The position numbers and the translations under genes are program-made. Below are positions 36,123 to 48,276 of a DNA stretch of 64,000 nucleotides, in pieces. Origin of the DNA: Methanobacteriaceae archaeon (lineage in GTDB: Archaea > Methanobacteriota > Methanobacteria > Methanobacteriales > Methanobacteriaceae); assembly GCA_030016715.1 (NCBI GenBank), contig JASEJD010000002.1, positions 179,179 through 243,178 on the forward strand, written 5' to 3'. The notes under the pieces were generated by a model, which did no database searches, had not been told where the DNA came from, and saw only the letters and a program-made list of their open reading frames with translations. Within the stretch, counting starts at the first letter, position 1. Each line of letters opens with the position of its first letter.

Positions 36123-36780
36123 TGAAAATATTATTGAAATAAAGAATCTTAAAAAAAGCTATGATCATGGTAAAATAAAGGCCTTAAACGGAATAGACCT
36201 TAATATTAGAAAAGGAGAATTTGTATCCATAATGGGCCCATCAGGGTCGGGAAAATCAACCCTTCTAAATATGATAGGGGCATTAGATAAAGCGGATGAA
36301 GGTTATATAAAAGTAGCAGGCATAGACCTTATAAAAACAGGTGATTTAAGCGAATTTAGATCAAAAGAGATTGGATTTGTTTTTCAACTTCACAATTTGA
36401 TACCCAATCTAACTGTTTTGGAAAATGTACAGATCCCCATGTACGAAGGAAGCTATAGTAATAAAGAAATGGATGAAAGAGCTAAAGAACTCTTAAAATC
36501 AGTAGGTCTTCTGGAAAAAATTGACCAAAAACCTACTAAACTATCCGGTGGAGAAAGACAGAGAGTAGCCATTGCCAGGGCATTGGTGAATAAACCTTCT
36601 ATTATACTGGCTGATGAACCAACCGGTTCTTTGGATTCAAAAACTGGAGATGTTATTTTAGGTATTTTACGGGATTTGCACAAAAAAGAGAATGTTACTT
36701 TAGTGATGGTTACCCACGAGTCCTATGTGGCTGAAATGGCTGAAAGAAAAATCAAAGTCCGGGATGGAAAGATAGCTTGA
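36115..36780 (+). CDS. MacB/LolD-type ABC transporter ATP-binding protein
   Basis: This 221-residue ATPase has Walker [13 protein letters not shown]-loop [14 protein letters not shown], signature [15 protein letters not shown], Walker [17 protein letters not shown] and switch His in VTHES. The LDSKTG motif after Walker B is typical of LolD/MacB-type ATPases. It pairs with the overlapping permease gene upstream. Substrate is unknown. Confidence 0.93.
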   Translation: MNNENIIEIKNLKKSYDHGKIKALNGIDLNIRKGEFVSIMGPSGSGKSTLLNMIGALDKADEGYIKVAGIDLIKTGDLSEFRSKEIGFVFQLHNLIPNLTVLENVQIPMYEGSYSNKEMDERAKELLKSVGLLEKIDQKPTKLSGGERQRVAIARALVNKPSIILADEPTGSLDSKTGDVILGILRDLHKKENVTLVMVTHESYVAEMAERKIKVRDGKIA

Positions 36781-36874
36781 TTAATTATATATTTTTTCTT
36801 GAATACTACTGATGATTTATTATTAAAAAGATTAAATTACATTTAATAGTTTTTAATTATTTCATGGTGTTTTA

Positions 36875-37645
36875 ATGAAACTTGTTAGATTCCAAACAGA
36901 AGCAAAAGAAAAAATAGGATTAATAAATGATGATATTGTCCAAGAAATTTCTCTATCCTTTTTAGATGCCTTAAATTCTGATGATTTATCCAATTTTGCA
37001 GAAAAATCATATAAACTCAACCAAATTCAAATCAAACCCCCAACTTACCCCTCTAAAATAATATGTGTGGGATTGAATTACCAAGACCATGCCCAAGAAT
37101 TAAATATGGAAATACCTGAAGAACCTGTAATTTTCATGAAACCTCCCACATCAGTAATCGGACATTTAGATAACATTATTTATCCTTCATCATCAATTCA
37201 AGTAGATTATGAAGTAGAACTAGCTGTTATCATATCTAAAAAAGCTAAAAATATTAAAAAAACTGATTTTAATGAATTTATAGGTGGTTATACAATTTTA
37301 AACGATGTAACTGCCCGGGATCTTCAAAGTAAAGATATTCAATGGACTCGTGCCAAGAGTTTTGATACCTTCTGTCCTATAGGGCCATGTATTGAAACAG
37401 ATTTAGACCCTAATAATCTGAAAATCTCCTTAAAACTAAATGGTAAACTAAAACAGAAATCAAACACTCGAAACATGATATTTTCTATTGGAAAACTTCT
37501 TGAATTCATATCTAATATAATGACCTTAAATCCTGGAGATATTATAGCCACAGGAACCCCTCCAGGTGTAGGTCCGATGAATAGGGGTGATGTGGTTCAA
37601 GCCAATATAGAAGATATTGGAGTACTTGAAAACAATATTAAATAA
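36875..37645 (+). CDS. Fumarylacetoacetate hydrolase family protein
   Basis: This 256-residue protein has the FAH fold. A short N-terminal domain is followed by IICVGLNYQDHAQELNM, the metal-binding acidic residues in VDYEVELAVIISK, GYTILNDVTARDLQ and ATGTPPGVGPMNRGD near the end. Members act as hydrolases, isomerases or decarboxylases of 2-oxo acids, or as acylpyruvases; the reaction cannot be assigned. It is monocistronic, with GGTG before the ATG. Confidence 0.88.
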   Translation: MKLVRFQTEAKEKIGLINDDIVQEISLSFLDALNSDDLSNFAEKSYKLNQIQIKPPTYPSKIICVGLNYQDHAQELNMEIPEEPVIFMKPPTSVIGHLDNIIYPSSSIQVDYEVELAVIISKKAKNIKKTDFNEFIGGYTILNDVTARDLQSKDIQWTRAKSFDTFCPIGPCIETDLDPNNLKISLKLNGKLKQKSNTRNMIFSIGKLLEFISNIMTLNPGDIIATGTPPGVGPMNRGDVVQANIEDIGVLENNIK

Positions 37646-37706
37646 CTGGTAAAATAGTTCAATACAGATTCTATTTTATTTAATGACGAACATGATTTGA
37701 GGTTTG

Positions 37707-40577
37707 CTACTCGATATAAATAGCTGGCTTGTAGGGCATTGCATTTCTAGATTTACCTTGTGGATCATAGGTAGCTTCTTTATATACTATCACTTCTGCA
37801 TCAGCATCATTGGATAAAAATTCTAAGGAATTTTTAATGACAGAATATTCATCTAAACGTCCAACATAATTAGTTTTAGTAATTTCACGGCTAATTTTCT
37901 TTGCAAATTCTGCTATTTCCTTTTTGTTATCGTGGACATTCATTTTAATTGATTTTCCCATAATCTGTCCAATATCAGGCCTTCCCAATTGATCAGCAAT
38001 CTCAAATACATCCCATTTCCAATCAGGAGCAATATAAACATGAATTTTTTTGGGCTTCACATCTATAATTTTTTTGATTTCTTTTATATCATCAGATAAC
38101 TTCTTAATTATCTCTTCAGATTTTTGAACCTTTTCATCAATAAGTTTTAGATTATATTCTGGCCAACTAGCATTAGATGCTAAGTTTTCTCCACCATATT
38201 TAAACCACATCTCCTCGCAAGTATGGGGAACAAAAGGAGTCATTAAACGTATCCATATGTCAATTACATAAATTAATGTATCACAAATTTCATTTAGAAC
38301 CTTTTCGTCATGGATTTCATATTTCACACGGTATAAATAATGATCAATATCCTTTTTCATTAAAAATAGTACTTCTTGTAGTGCTTTACGTGTCTGAAAC
38401 TTTTCAAGGGCTTCTGTTGAGTCCCTTATCCTCATATTAATTTGACTTACCAGCCAAGAGTTTATTGGTCTCAGATCATTGAAGTTAATTTTTAAATTTT
38501 TAAGACTAATCTTAGATCCTTTTAATTTTTCTATTATATCGCCGAAGGATGAAAACCATTCTAAACGTTTTTTAATACCTTTTACTTCCTTTTCACGCCA
38601 GTCAAAGTCTTGCCATGGTTCTGCAGACGCCATTAAAAATAATCGCACCACATCAGCCCCATGATTGTTTATGGCGTCCTTTAACAATATTACATTACCT
38701 TTTGATGATGACATTTTGTTACCCTCTAAAAGTCCCATACCAAAAACAACAGCTCCACGGGGCCATCTTTTTCCTGGAAATAAAGCTGAATGGTGGAATA
38801 GATGGAAAGTTAGATGATTTCCAATTAAGTCTTTTGCAGATAAACGCCAGTCCAAAGGGTACCAGTAATTAAATTCGTTTTTTATTTTTTCTAAAAGTTT
38901 TTCATTAATAGTTTCAGAATATTCCTTGTTAGAATCTAAAAATATATTTTCAAAAAAATTATTATCAAGATTCTCAGCATCCATCTCTTTCAAGTACTTG
39001 GCAATGGTATAATAAGCCATATAAATGGTTGAATCACTTAAAGGTTCTATTATCCATTGTGGATCCCATGGAAGTTTTGTTCCTAGTCCTATTCTCCTAG
39101 AACATGCCCAATCTTGTAGCCAATTAATATAATATTCAAAATTGGATTCTACCTCTTCAGGAATTATTTGCATCTGTTTAAGGCATTTTAGTGTCTTTTC
39201 TTTCCAATCTTGATCAGAATATTTCATGAACCATTGATCTTCCATTATTCTAACCACACATTTGCTTCCGCACCGGCATATAACTGGTCTTTCAGCAAAA
39301 TCGTGCATTTTGTCTCCTTTACCAGATTTAAGAAGCGTTTTAATAACTTCATCACGTGCTTGGTTTACATATAATCCATTATAATGGGGGATGTGGTCGG
39401 CCATAACTCCCTTGGCGTGTTCTAATTTGTAAAGTTCATTGGTAGCTTCCTTAAGTTTAGGATCTTCTTGGTTTTTAACTCCTAATTTAGATATCATATC
39501 TTTTGCAGGATACTTACCAAAATCTTTGAGCATTATCACATTCCGGGGTTCAAGTTTTTCGACCGTACTAATTAAATCATATTTTTTCAGTAGATCTTTG
39601 TCTTTTTTCAAGTCTTCCAGCGCGATAAAGTCTGCAGGAGCATGTCCTGGAACGGAATAAACTACTCCTGAAGCATATTCTGGATCGACAAAAGAAGCAG
39701 GAAGTATCACATGTTCCTCACCAGTCACAGGGTTTATAACATTTCTACCAATTAGAACATGGGCATCTATTTCTTCCACGATCTCCAAGTCCTTTTTTTG
39801 ATGAATAAGATTGTTATAGGCCATTTTACTGATTATCCACTCTTCTTCATCAACTCTAACCTTGATATATTTCTCTTCAGGGTTTAACCATAGGTTTGTC
39901 ACTCCAAATAAGGTTTCGGGACGAAAAGTGGCAGGTACTAAGTATGCATCGTCAATTTCAAACTTTATAAGTGTTAATTCGTTAATTCCCACTCCTTCAC
40001 CATCTAGAAGATCATGATCTCCTACCGGATTTTCACATTCAGGACAGTATTTGACTGGATGAGCTCCTTTTCTAATTAATCCCTTATCTTTTAAACTTTC
40101 AATCTGCCATTCAATAAATTTTTGATATTGTGGGTCTATTGTGTTAAATTCACGTCTCCAATCAATTGAATAGCCCATTTTTTGCATTACATTCTTATAT
40201 TCGTTGCTGAAATAATTTACAATGTATTGGGGGTCGGCGAATTTTTTTAATTCCTTTTCAGGGACTTTGTGAATATTCTGATAGACATCAATGGTCCATG
40301 GATCTTTTCTTTCAATTCTTTTTGCTATTCCTATAACCGGTGCTCCAGTAACATGCCATGCCATTGGAAAAAGGACATTATAACCTTGCATACGTTTAAA
40401 TCTAGCGTATACATCAGGTACAGTATAGGTTCTGCCATGCCCAATATGCATAGCTCCACTGGGATAGGGATAAGCCACAGTCACGAAAAACTTTTCTCTA
40501 TTATCAGGATCAGATTCAAATATTCTTTCTTCATTCCATTTAGTTTGCCATTTCTTCTCAATGTTGGGATTGATCAA
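37707..40577 (-). CDS. leuS: Leucyl-tRNA synthetase, archaeal type
   Basis: This 956-residue class I synthetase has the HIGH motif in [11 protein letters not shown] near residue 41, and the KMSKS equivalent as KMSSSKGN near residue 645. The editing domain (CP1) lies between, with [13 protein letters not shown] typical of LeuRS proofreading. The anticodon-binding domain and an archaeal C-terminal extension follow. Length fits the archaeal/eukaryotic type. The start is TTG 40577 with GGTGA four bases upstream. Confidence 0.95.
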   Translation of the reverse strand: MINPNIEKKWQTKWNEERIFESDPDNREKFFVTVAYPYPSGAMHIGHGRTYTVPDVYARFKRMQGYNVLFPMAWHVTGAPVIGIAKRIERKDPWTIDVYQNIHKVPEKELKKFADPQYIVNYFSNEYKNVMQKMGYSIDWRREFNTIDPQYQKFIEWQIESLKDKGLIRKGAHPVKYCPECENPVGDHDLLDGEGVGINELTLIKFEIDDAYLVPATFRPETLFGVTNLWLNPEEKYIKVRVDEEEWIISKMAYNNLIHQKKDLEIVEEIDAHVLIGRNVINPVTGEEHVILPASFVDPEYASGVVYSVPGHAPADFIALEDLKKDKDLLKKYDLISTVEKLEPRNVIMLKDFGKYPAKDMISKLGVKNQEDPKLKEATNELYKLEHAKGVMADHIPHYNGLYVNQARDEVIKTLLKSGKGDKMHDFAERPVICRCGSKCVVRIMEDQWFMKYSDQDWKEKTLKCLKQMQIIPEEVESNFEYYINWLQDWACSRRIGLGTKLPWDPQWIIEPLSDSTIYMAYYTIAKYLKEMDAENLDNNFFENIFLDSNKEYSETINEKLLEKIKNEFNYWYPLDWRLSAKDLIGNHLTFHLFHHSALFPGKRWPRGAVVFGMGLLEGNKMSSSKGNVILLKDAINNHGADVVRLFLMASAEPWQDFDWREKEVKGIKKRLEWFSSFGDIIEKLKGSKISLKNLKINFNDLRPINSWLVSQINMRIRDSTEALEKFQTRKALQEVLFLMKKDIDHYLYRVKYEIHDEKVLNEICDTLIYVIDIWIRLMTPFVPHTCEEMWFKYGGENLASNASWPEYNLKLIDEKVQKSEEIIKKLSDDIKEIKKIIDVKPKKIHVYIAPDWKWDVFEIADQLGRPDIGQIMGKSIKMNVHDNKKEIAEFAKKISREITKTNYVGRLDEYSVIKNSLEFLSNDADAEVIVYKEATYDPQGKSRNAMPYKPAIYIE

Positions 40578-40752
40578 TTCTTCACCACCAGAATTAGCGT
40601 AAACATGATCTAAATTTATAATTTCAATAAAAATTATATAAATAAGATTTTAACATTTGTATTATATGGTTATTTGTTAATAAGTAAAATTTAGATATAT
40701 TTTAATTTCACTTATACTTAAAGTATTATCCAAAGAATTAAAACTATTGAAT

Positions 40753-41064
40753 TTAATTTATTTCACTATCCAAATAATTTAAATAGTCTTCAGATCCCTT
40801 TATTATTGGAATAGCCAGCACACAAGGAATTTCATAACTATGGACTTCTTTTACTCTTTCAATTATTTCATCAATTTTACTGGTATCACTTTTAGCAATT
40901 AATAATGATTCTGAATCTTCTTCAACCCCGTTTTGCCATCGATATATGGATTTGATTGAGGGTAAAATATTAGTACATGCTGCTAATTTTTCATCAACCA
41001 ACAATCTAGCTATTTTTTTAGATTCCTTTATTCCGGAAGTTGTAATATAAACCATAATATACAT
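40753..41064 (-). CDS. cutA: CutA divalent-cation tolerance protein
   Basis: This 103-residue protein has the CutA signature TTSGIKESKKIARLLVDEKLAACTNILPSIKSIYRW (positions about 9-44) and the EVHSYEIPCVLAIPI end. CutA forms a PII-like trimer; copper tolerance was the original phenotype, but its actual role is uncertain. The ATG at 41064 follows AGGTGAT. That SD overlaps the NadE stop region, so it is translated from the same message as NadE just upstream. Confidence 0.92.
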   Translation of the reverse strand: MYIMVYITTSGIKESKKIARLLVDEKLAACTNILPSIKSIYRWQNGVEEDSESLLIAKSDTSKIDEIIERVKEVHSYEIPCVLAIPIIKGSEDYLNYLDSEIN

Positions 41065-41069
41065 TTTTA

Positions 41070-41861
41070 TCACCTAATTAAAGGCATTTCTGGTAAAAAC
41101 AATTTATGTTTATTGTTGTAAACCATTTCTTTTATCCTAATAACTTCAGTTAAGGGTATATTAAGAGATTTTGCAACAATTTTTTCATCTTTTCCCTGGT
41201 CAATTAAAAGATACAATAATTGATCAAGTAGATCATATTTCATTCCTAATTCTTCTTCGTCAGTCTGACCTGTCCAAAGGCCGGCTGTAGGGGATTTTTC
41301 AATAATATCTTGGGGAATACCTATATAGGAGGCAATCTGCCGCACATGAGTCTTGTAAAGATCTCCAATTGGTAAAATATCCACTCCACCATCACCATAC
41401 TTGGTGAAATAACCAATTAGAAGTTCTGTACGATTTCCCGTACCCACCACTAACCTATTTAAAATATTAGCATGATAATAAAGTATCATCATCCTAATTC
41501 TCGCTTTTAAATTAGCCTTAGCAGTTTTATCAGATCTATGGGAACATAAAGTTGAAAATGGTTCAATAAGTTCATCAATAGAAATAATTTCATATTCAAT
41601 TCCTAAATTTTCGGCCACTATCTTTGCGTGATTCAAATCCATTGAAGAAGTGGTTTCGCTGGGTAAAATTAATGCTAGAATCTTATCTTTTGGCATTGAC
41701 TGGGCACAAAGATAAGCCACTGTAGAAGAATCAATACCTCCACTTAAACCTAAAACAAACCCATCCAATTTAGTTTTAGATATTTTATTTTTAAGAAATT
41801 TTATAATATCTTCGGAGGCTTTTGATTCATTTATATCTCCAATAAATAATTTTTTGTACAT
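41070..41861 (-). CDS. nadE: NH3-dependent NAD+ synthetase
   Basis: This 263-residue enzyme amidates deamido-NAD to NAD+ with ammonia and ATP. The ATP pyrophosphatase P-loop is [14 protein letters not shown] near residue 38, and a [20 protein letters not shown] segment carries conserved substrate residues. No glutaminase domain is present, as in most archaea. GTGAT lies three bases before the ATG. It is first in a two-gene operon with cutA. Confidence 0.95.
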   Translation of the reverse strand: MYKKLFIGDINESKASEDIIKFLKNKISKTKLDGFVLGLSGGIDSSTVAYLCAQSMPKDKILALILPSETTSSMDLNHAKIVAENLGIEYEIISIDELIEPFSTLCSHRSDKTAKANLKARIRMMILYYHANILNRLVVGTGNRTELLIGYFTKYGDGGVDILPIGDLYKTHVRQIASYIGIPQDIIEKSPTAGLWTGQTDEEELGMKYDLLDQLLYLLIDQGKDEKIVAKSLNIPLTEVIRIKEMVYNNKHKLFLPEMPLIR

Positions 41862-41996
41862 AAAATCACTTTTAAATATTTATAATATATTATTAAAGAC
41901 TATAATGGTTTTTGAAGTTTTTTACTAATTAATTTTCATAGTTTAGATTGTTATTTTATTTACTTGGAAAAGAATTATAATTTTCTTTTCTATAAA

Positions 41997-42032
41997 TTTA
42001 TAAGTCATTATGTTTTTATAAGTCATTATGTT
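41997..42032. repeat. Perfect 18-bp tandem direct repeat
   Basis: TTTATAAGTCATTATGTT occurs twice without a gap (41997-42014 and 42015-42032), between the divergent nadE and Get3/ArsA-type genes. Two turns of helix per unit would suit a protein binding in tandem, but duplication by slippage is equally possible. Confidence 0.6.
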
Positions 42033-42133
42033 AGATAAAAGTTTAAAACTGAATATTTAATAATTGTATTATTATAGTAATTTCTAAAGCTTATTTTAGA
42101 CTACTTAACTGATACAAAATTTGGAGGTATTGA

Positions 42134-43123
<990 letters not shown>

Positions 43124-43133
43124 TTAACTATAC

Positions 43134-43139
43134 GGAGGT
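43134..43139 (+). promoter_or_regulatory. SD sequence placing the ACG start at 43146
   Basis: GGAGGT, then TTTATT (six bases), then ACG opening a 53-codon frame. The arrangement is the same as at 23119-23133. Confidence 0.6.
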
Positions 43140-43145
43140 TTTATT

Positions 43146-43307
43146 ACGAGAGAAAATCAAAAAAATGCACTTTTAAGTTTAATGGGTGGAATAGGTCTTT
43201 TAATTTTGTTAGGCGGAGTTTTTAATCTATATCCATTCAATTATGGGCTTTTAGGCGCATTTGCCTTTTGGATAGTTGCCGGAGTTTTAAGATCTTATTA
43301 TGCATAA
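43146..43307 (+). CDS. Small membrane protein (53 residues) with ACG start codon
   Basis: The frame runs from ACG 43146 to TAA 43305-43307. Read with Met at ACG, it begins MRENQKNALLSL and then forms two hydrophobic helices (GGIGLLILLGGVFNL and GLLGAFAFWIVAGVL), ending RSYYA. No family name is recognised. It lies between the Get3/ArsA-type ATPase and a cupin gene, all on one strand with short gaps, so a role connected with membrane protein insertion is possible by position only. An internal ATG at codon 13 has no SD and would cut the first helix. Confidence 0.65.
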   Translation, partial: TRENQKNALLSLMGGIGLLILLGGVFNLYPFNYGLLGAFAFWIVAGVLRSYYA

Positions 43308-43340
43308 TTATTTCAAATAAAAGGGAGGTGGATCGGTCCA

Positions 43341-43709
43341 ATGTTAATTAAAGATATTAAAACCTGTGAAAATTTTAAAGGATTAGATGAGACCATTATA
43401 TGTGAACTATTACATCCAAAAAACGAATCTGAACACTTAAAAATGGGTTTCAGTCTAGCATACGCTGCACTAGATTCTGGAAAATCTTCAATACCTCACA
43501 GAATTAAAGATTCTGTAGAGGTTTATTATATTCTAGAAGGAAGGGGGTTAATGCATATCGACCAAGAATCAAATGTTCTTAAAGAGGGTCAGGCAGTATA
43601 TATACCTCCTGGCTCAGTTCAATACATTGAAAATATTGGAAATTCAAAATTAAAATTTTTATGTATAGTTTCTCCACCATGGGAACTTGATAACGAGGAG
43701 ATTGTATAA
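43341..43709 (+). CDS. Cupin domain protein
   Basis: This 122-residue single-domain cupin has motif 1 around HRIKDSVEVYYILEGRGLMHID and motif 2 PPGSVQYIENIG. The usual two-His metal pattern is reduced, with one His in motif 1 and Gln in motif 2, so metal binding may be weak or different. Small cupins of this kind act as isomerases, dioxygenases or sensors. It ends five bases before the convergent CbiE gene and follows the ACG-start gene by 33 bases. Confidence 0.85.
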   Translation: MLIKDIKTCENFKGLDETIICELLHPKNESEHLKMGFSLAYAALDSGKSSIPHRIKDSVEVYYILEGRGLMHIDQESNVLKEGQAVYIPPGSVQYIENIGNSKLKFLCIVSPPWELDNEEIV

Positions 43710-43714
43710 GGCGA

Positions 43715-44338
43715 TTAATATACTACCATTACACACATATAACTAAAATTTTCATTTAAAAGATTCCCAATGGAATTTTTAATTAATCTTTCATTATCAT
43801 AGCCTAATCTTTCACAGACAGCTACTTTTTTCCCAGGATCAACACCCTTATCTAATAAATGCCTTATTGTTTCTTCTATTTTTAGATTAGGAAGTATTAT
43901 GGTAGGTCGACCATTATTTATTATTGATAATAATTCTGTTGAAATACCTTTTCCATGCATTGTAATTAAATCAACCGTGTCCCAAGGTATTTGGAGTCTG
44001 GCTGCACAAAGTTGTATGGAGCTTATTCCAGGCGTTACTTCTATATCAATATTTTTTGCCATGGACTGTACAGTTTTTAAGAGTCCTGAAAAGCCCGGAT
44101 CTCCAGTGGACAGTATACTAACTTTAAAACCGTCTTTTACTTTTTTGATACCATATTCAACAATTTCTTTAACATTACTGGCATCCAAATAAATTTTTTT
44201 TGTTTTAACTTTATCAAACAGTTTTAATGCTCTTTCACTGCCTATAATTATGTCTGATGATTTTATAGTGTTTATGGCTTCAAGTGTTAGATATTCCTTA
44301 GATCCAGGACCTATTCCTACAATATGAAGTTTTGACAT
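43715..44338 (-). CDS. cbiE: Cobalt-precorrin-7 (C5)-methyltransferase
   Basis: This 207-residue SAM-dependent methyltransferase has the tetrapyrrole methylase opening KLHIVGIGPGSKEYLTLEA and conserved LSTGDPGFSGLLKTV. Length and the GISSIQLCAARLQIPWDTVDLITMHG segment fit CbiE, which methylates C5 in anaerobic cobalamin synthesis. The ATG at 44338 follows GAGG; an upstream TTG at 44350 is part of that SD. No other cobalamin gene is adjacent. Confidence 0.88.
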   Translation of the reverse strand: MSKLHIVGIGPGSKEYLTLEAINTIKSSDIIIGSERALKLFDKVKTKKIYLDASNVKEIVEYGIKKVKDGFKVSILSTGDPGFSGLLKTVQSMAKNIDIEVTPGISSIQLCAARLQIPWDTVDLITMHGKGISTELLSIINNGRPTIILPNLKIEETIRHLLDKGVDPGKKVAVCERLGYDNERLIKNSIGNLLNENFSYMCVMVVY

Positions 44339-44463
44339 CTTAATCCTCAAATAAATTCAATCATCCATTAGAAATATTTATATTTGTTAATCTTTTAGAT
44401 AATAAAAATCTTTATTTTTACCAAACAACATAATAAATTTAATAATAGTTCCAGTGAAATATT

Positions 44464-46602
44464 ATGATAAAACGTTTTATATTATTATTGATTTTATTGT
44501 CAATTTTAGGGATATGTGGGACAGTTTCTGCTACTAATATTGACATAGATGATTCACAAAAGTATCATCTATTCGAAAATACAATTCAAACATCAGATAA
44601 CGATATAACATTAGAAACTTCAATTTCAAATAATTCTAATGATAACAAGAATTTTTCATCAACAAAATCCACTAATAATGAATTATTTGTCAGATTTCGA
44701 TTTGAAAATCCAAGTTCTAGCCCAATTGCTTTAAATCTACACGCCCAAGTAAATGCTACAGTATTAAATGATTATACTGAGATAAGTGGATTGCAACTGG
44801 TAAAAATACCTGAAAATATGTATTTAATTGATGCAATTAACATTTACTCTCAAAGCAGCCATGTTTTATATGCTGAACCAAACAATGCATATCAAATTAG
44901 CTTAATACCTAATGATCCTGGTTTTAATAACCAGTGGGGGCTTTATAATAATGGACAGATAGTTTATGGTCTTTGGGGAACTGCAGGATCAGATATAAAC
45001 GCTATTAATGCGTGGGATATTACCACAGGCTCTTCAAATGTGATAATAGCTGTTTTAGATACTGGTATCGATCTTAATCATGTTGATCTGCGCGGTAATT
45101 TATGGATTAACCGGGGAGAAATTCTAAATGATGGTATAGATAACGATGGTAACGGCTATATCGATGATTATTATGGATGGGACTTTTATAATAATGATAA
45201 TGATCCGAGTGATGATAACGGGCATGGGACTGGCGTTGCAGGGGTTATAGCAGCCTTTGGAAATAATAGTAGAGGAATAACTGGAGTAATGTGGAATGCT
45301 CAGATTATGGCCTTAAAATTCCTTGATAAGAATGGGTATGGCACAGATGAAGATGCATTAAGGGCAATTTTGTATGCCAATAAAATGGGTGCCCACATAA
45401 TAAATAATTCATGGAATGGTGGAAACTACTCTAAGGTCTTAAAAGATGCTATTTCTAAATCAAATGCTTTGATCGTATGTGCTGCAGGAAATAATGGTAT
45501 GAATAATGATATATTTCCTGATTATCCCGCAAGTTACACCAGTTCCAATATTATTAGTGTAGCTGCAACAGATATGGAGGATTATATAACTTATTTCTCA
45601 AATTACGGAATTTCAAGTGTTGATGTAGCCGCACCAGGTATCAATATTTATACCACCAGACCAGGAAATAGATACGGGTATTTTACTGGAACTTCAATGT
45701 CTGCTGCATTTGTTTCAGGATTAGCTGGCCTGATAAAATCATTAAGACCAGATCTTACCAATATTCAAATAAAAAATACCATAATGAATAATGTGGATGT
45801 TAAATCATCTTTAATTGGAAAAATTTTAACTGGTGGTAGAATAAATGCTTATAAATCTTTAATAAATGTGATTACTATCCTAAGACATCCAAGAATATTA
45901 AGCACAGATCCTGCGAAAGAGGAGGTGGGAGTTCCTCTTAATAAAGTTATAAAAATTTATTTCAACGAAAATATTACTAAGGGAATTAATTTTAAATATA
46001 TAACTCTTAATAATGCTAAAGGAAAGTCAATAAAAATTCAAAGATCTATAAATGGTAATATATTAATTATAATAGCTTCAAAACTTGATTATGGGACTAA
46101 ATATACTTTAAATATCCCTGCAGGTTCAATTAGAAATGTTCATGGCAATTACTTAAGATCAAAATATAGTTACAGTTTTTGCACTGTTTCTAAATATAGT
46201 ACTTTTCTCAAAGTTCAAAATAGAGGATCCAGTTCGATACACTTCATATATTATGCTGCCATCACTCAGCCCGGTATGAAAACTATTTATAAACGGCTTA
46301 GTGGCACCCTAAACCCGGGAAGGACCACAAGTATAAATATAGGTAAACATCCTTTAGGCACAAAGATCCTGCTTTCTGAATATATCTACAACAAAAATAG
46401 ATATATGCGAACCATCAACATTAAAAATATATTTATGCGAAAGAAAATGAAATTATTAACTCAAAAAATTTACATGAAATGGGTAAAAGCTTCGCCAGGG
46501 AAAATCTATAAAAGACCAGTTTATACTTATAAATTAATCCAAATAACATCATATGGATTGAAGATAAGAATAATCAGTCCACCGCACAGATTAAGAAATT
46601 AG
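44464..46602 (+). CDS. Secreted subtilisin-like serine protease (S8) with Ig-like domain
   Basis: This 712-residue protein has an N-terminal signal peptide (FILLLILLSILGICGTVSA). A propeptide-like domain (about 70-145) is followed by the S8 catalytic domain with Asp in VLDTGIDL, His in NGHGTGVAG and Ser in GTSMSAAFVSG. Near residue 480 a Big_5/SbsA-like Ig domain starts (ILSTDPAKEEVGVPLNKVIKIYF), followed by a basic, Tyr-rich tail of about 150 residues. It is probably secreted or wall-attached, since no C-terminal membrane helix is seen. Substrate is unknown. Confidence 0.9.
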   Translation: MIKRFILLLILLSILGICGTVSATNIDIDDSQKYHLFENTIQTSDNDITLETSISNNSNDNKNFSSTKSTNNELFVRFRFENPSSSPIALNLHAQVNATVLNDYTEISGLQLVKIPENMYLIDAINIYSQSSHVLYAEPNNAYQISLIPNDPGFNNQWGLYNNGQIVYGLWGTAGSDINAINAWDITTGSSNVIIAVLDTGIDLNHVDLRGNLWINRGEILNDGIDNDGNGYIDDYYGWDFYNNDNDPSDDNGHGTGVAGVIAAFGNNSRGITGVMWNAQIMALKFLDKNGYGTDEDALRAILYANKMGAHIINNSWNGGNYSKVLKDAISKSNALIVCAAGNNGMNNDIFPDYPASYTSSNIISVAATDMEDYITYFSNYGISSVDVAAPGINIYTTRPGNRYGYFTGTSMSAAFVSGLAGLIKSLRPDLTNIQIKNTIMNNVDVKSSLIGKILTGGRINAYKSLINVITILRHPRILSTDPAKEEVGVPLNKVIKIYFNENITKGINFKYITLNNAKGKSIKIQRSINGNILIIIASKLDYGTKYTLNIPAGSIRNVHGNYLRSKYSYSFCTVSKYSTFLKVQNRGSSSIHFIYYAAITQPGMKTIYKRLSGTLNPGRTTSINIGKHPLGTKILLSEYIYNKNRYMRTINIKNIFMRKKMKLLTQKIYMKWVKASPGKIYKRPVYTYKLIQITSYGLKIRIISPPHRLRN

Positions 46603-46752
46603 ATTAGTGATAAACCTAAATTCAGCATATAGATAAACAATTAAATAACTCCTTTCTAACTTAAAATATAAAATAACTACAATAATATTTTATTATCATT
46701 GATGAAATTAAGTTAATCTATTAAAACTCTTTAAAAAATAATTAGTGATATA

Positions 46753-47940
46753 ATGCTTCAAATCGCCGTAACTGGAAAACCAAATGTTGGTAAATCATCT
46801 TTTTTTAATTCATCAACCCTTTCAAATGCAGAAGTGGCAGGATATCCATTTACCACCATAAATGCTAACAAAGCTGTAGCCCACGTGGCAACTACTTGTC
46901 CATGCCAGGAATTAGAACTGAATTGCAATCCCCGGAATTCAAAGTGTGTAGAAGGAAAGAGACTTATACCTGTAGAGTTGATAGATGTGGCGGGCTTGGT
47001 CCCTGGTGCACATGAAGGTCGAGGTCTCGGAAACAAATTTTTAGATGATTTAAGACAAGCTAATGCATTTATACATGTGGTGGATGCTTCAGGATCAACT
47101 GATGAAGAGGGAAGGCCCTGTGAGGCAGGAAGTCATGATCCATTAGAAGATGTGGAATTTCTTCAACACGAAATTACTATGTGGCTTTTTGGCATACTGA
47201 AGAAAAATTGGAACCGTCTGGTAAGAAAAGCCCTTTCTGAAAAACTTGATTTCTCAAAGGTTTTGTACGAACAACTAAGTGGAACCGGAATAAAATTAGA
47301 AGACGTAATTGAAGCAAAAAGAGAAATTAACATCGAATATCATTTGTGGGAAGATAATGATATCATAAATTTTCTTGATACACTACTTCGAATATCTAAG
47401 CCAATGTTAATCGTGGCTAACAAGGCAGATATACCTTCAGCAGAAAATAATATCAAAAGACTAAAAGAAAAGTATGAAAATGTAATACCAGCATCTGCAG
47501 AGGCTGAAATTGCACTTACTAAGGCAGCAGAAGCAGGTTTGATATCTTATAATCAGGGTGATTCAGATTTTAATATATTGGATTCAAATAATTTAAATGA
47601 AAATCAGAAAAAAGCTTTAGAATATATTAGGGAGAACGTGCTAAAAAAATATGGTAGTACTGGAGTTCAAGAAGCTCTAAATACTGTAATATTTGGTTTA
47701 TTAAATATGCTTGTTGTTTTCCCTGTAGAAGATGAACATAAACTATGTGATAAAGAAGGTAATATTCTACCGGACGCATTATTAATTGTTAAAGGGTCTA
47801 AACCACGGGACATGGCTTACGTCATTCACACTGATATTGGAGATACTTTCCTTCATGCTGTTGATGCTCGTAGTGGTAGAAGAATCAGCAGCGATTATGA
47901 AATTAAGAATTTGGACATTATAAGCATAATCTGCAGATAG
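46753..47940 (+). CDS. YchF/OLA1-type translation-associated ATPase/GTPase
   Basis: This 395-residue Obg-family protein has G1 [11 protein letters not shown] at the N-terminus, G3 [25 protein letters not shown] and the G4 NKAD. An NPR-like cysteine cluster near residue 50 ([17 protein letters not shown]) is typical of archaeal members. A TGS domain occupies the C-terminus. YchF homologues bind the ribosome and prefer ATP. GTGATATA lies before the ATG. Confidence 0.92.
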   Translation: MLQIAVTGKPNVGKSSFFNSSTLSNAEVAGYPFTTINANKAVAHVATTCPCQELELNCNPRNSKCVEGKRLIPVELIDVAGLVPGAHEGRGLGNKFLDDLRQANAFIHVVDASGSTDEEGRPCEAGSHDPLEDVEFLQHEITMWLFGILKKNWNRLVRKALSEKLDFSKVLYEQLSGTGIKLEDVIEAKREINIEYHLWEDNDIINFLDTLLRISKPMLIVANKADIPSAENNIKRLKEKYENVIPASAEAEIALTKAAEAGLISYNQGDSDFNILDSNNLNENQKKALEYIRENVLKKYGSTGVQEALNTVIFGLLNMLVVFPVEDEHKLCDKEGNILPDALLIVKGSKPRDMAYVIHTDIGDTFLHAVDARSGRRISSDYEIKNLDIISIICR

Positions 47941-48276
47941 TGTCTTCTATCGCTAATAAAATTATTTATTAAATATAATAATGTGAAAGATCAAATTTTT
48001 AAAACCTAAACTTCTCATTCTAATAAAAATATTTATTATCATTCAATCGATATTTTTTTATTCTTGGTTAAATTATAGAATATTTAAATATTAGAAATTT
48101 TTAGTTCTTGTTTTTTTAATAATTTAGAAATATTCTATTATCTGTCTAAAAAACATTTTTAGTAAATTTATACTATCCAGGGGCATGGTTTAACCTTAAT
48201 TTTATATCCTATTATTTTCATAAGAATTGATAGGTATTATTAATTAAGAGGTATATTTCAACTGTAAGTGAGGAAA
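47941..48276. other. Intergenic region before the P-type ATPase
   Basis: About 336 bases with no credible gene. Complementary segments TAGAATATTT (48076-48085) and AAATATTCTA (48128-48137) are 42 bases apart, which is weak evidence for structure. A promoter for the ATPase should lie here, but no TATA box stands out from the AT-rich background. Confidence 0.35.

Noticed and set aside
48076-48137. Widely spaced complementary segments as a structured RNA or riboswitch
   Set aside because: Ten base pairs across a 42-base loop in AT-rich sequence is expected by chance, and no conserved core is visible.
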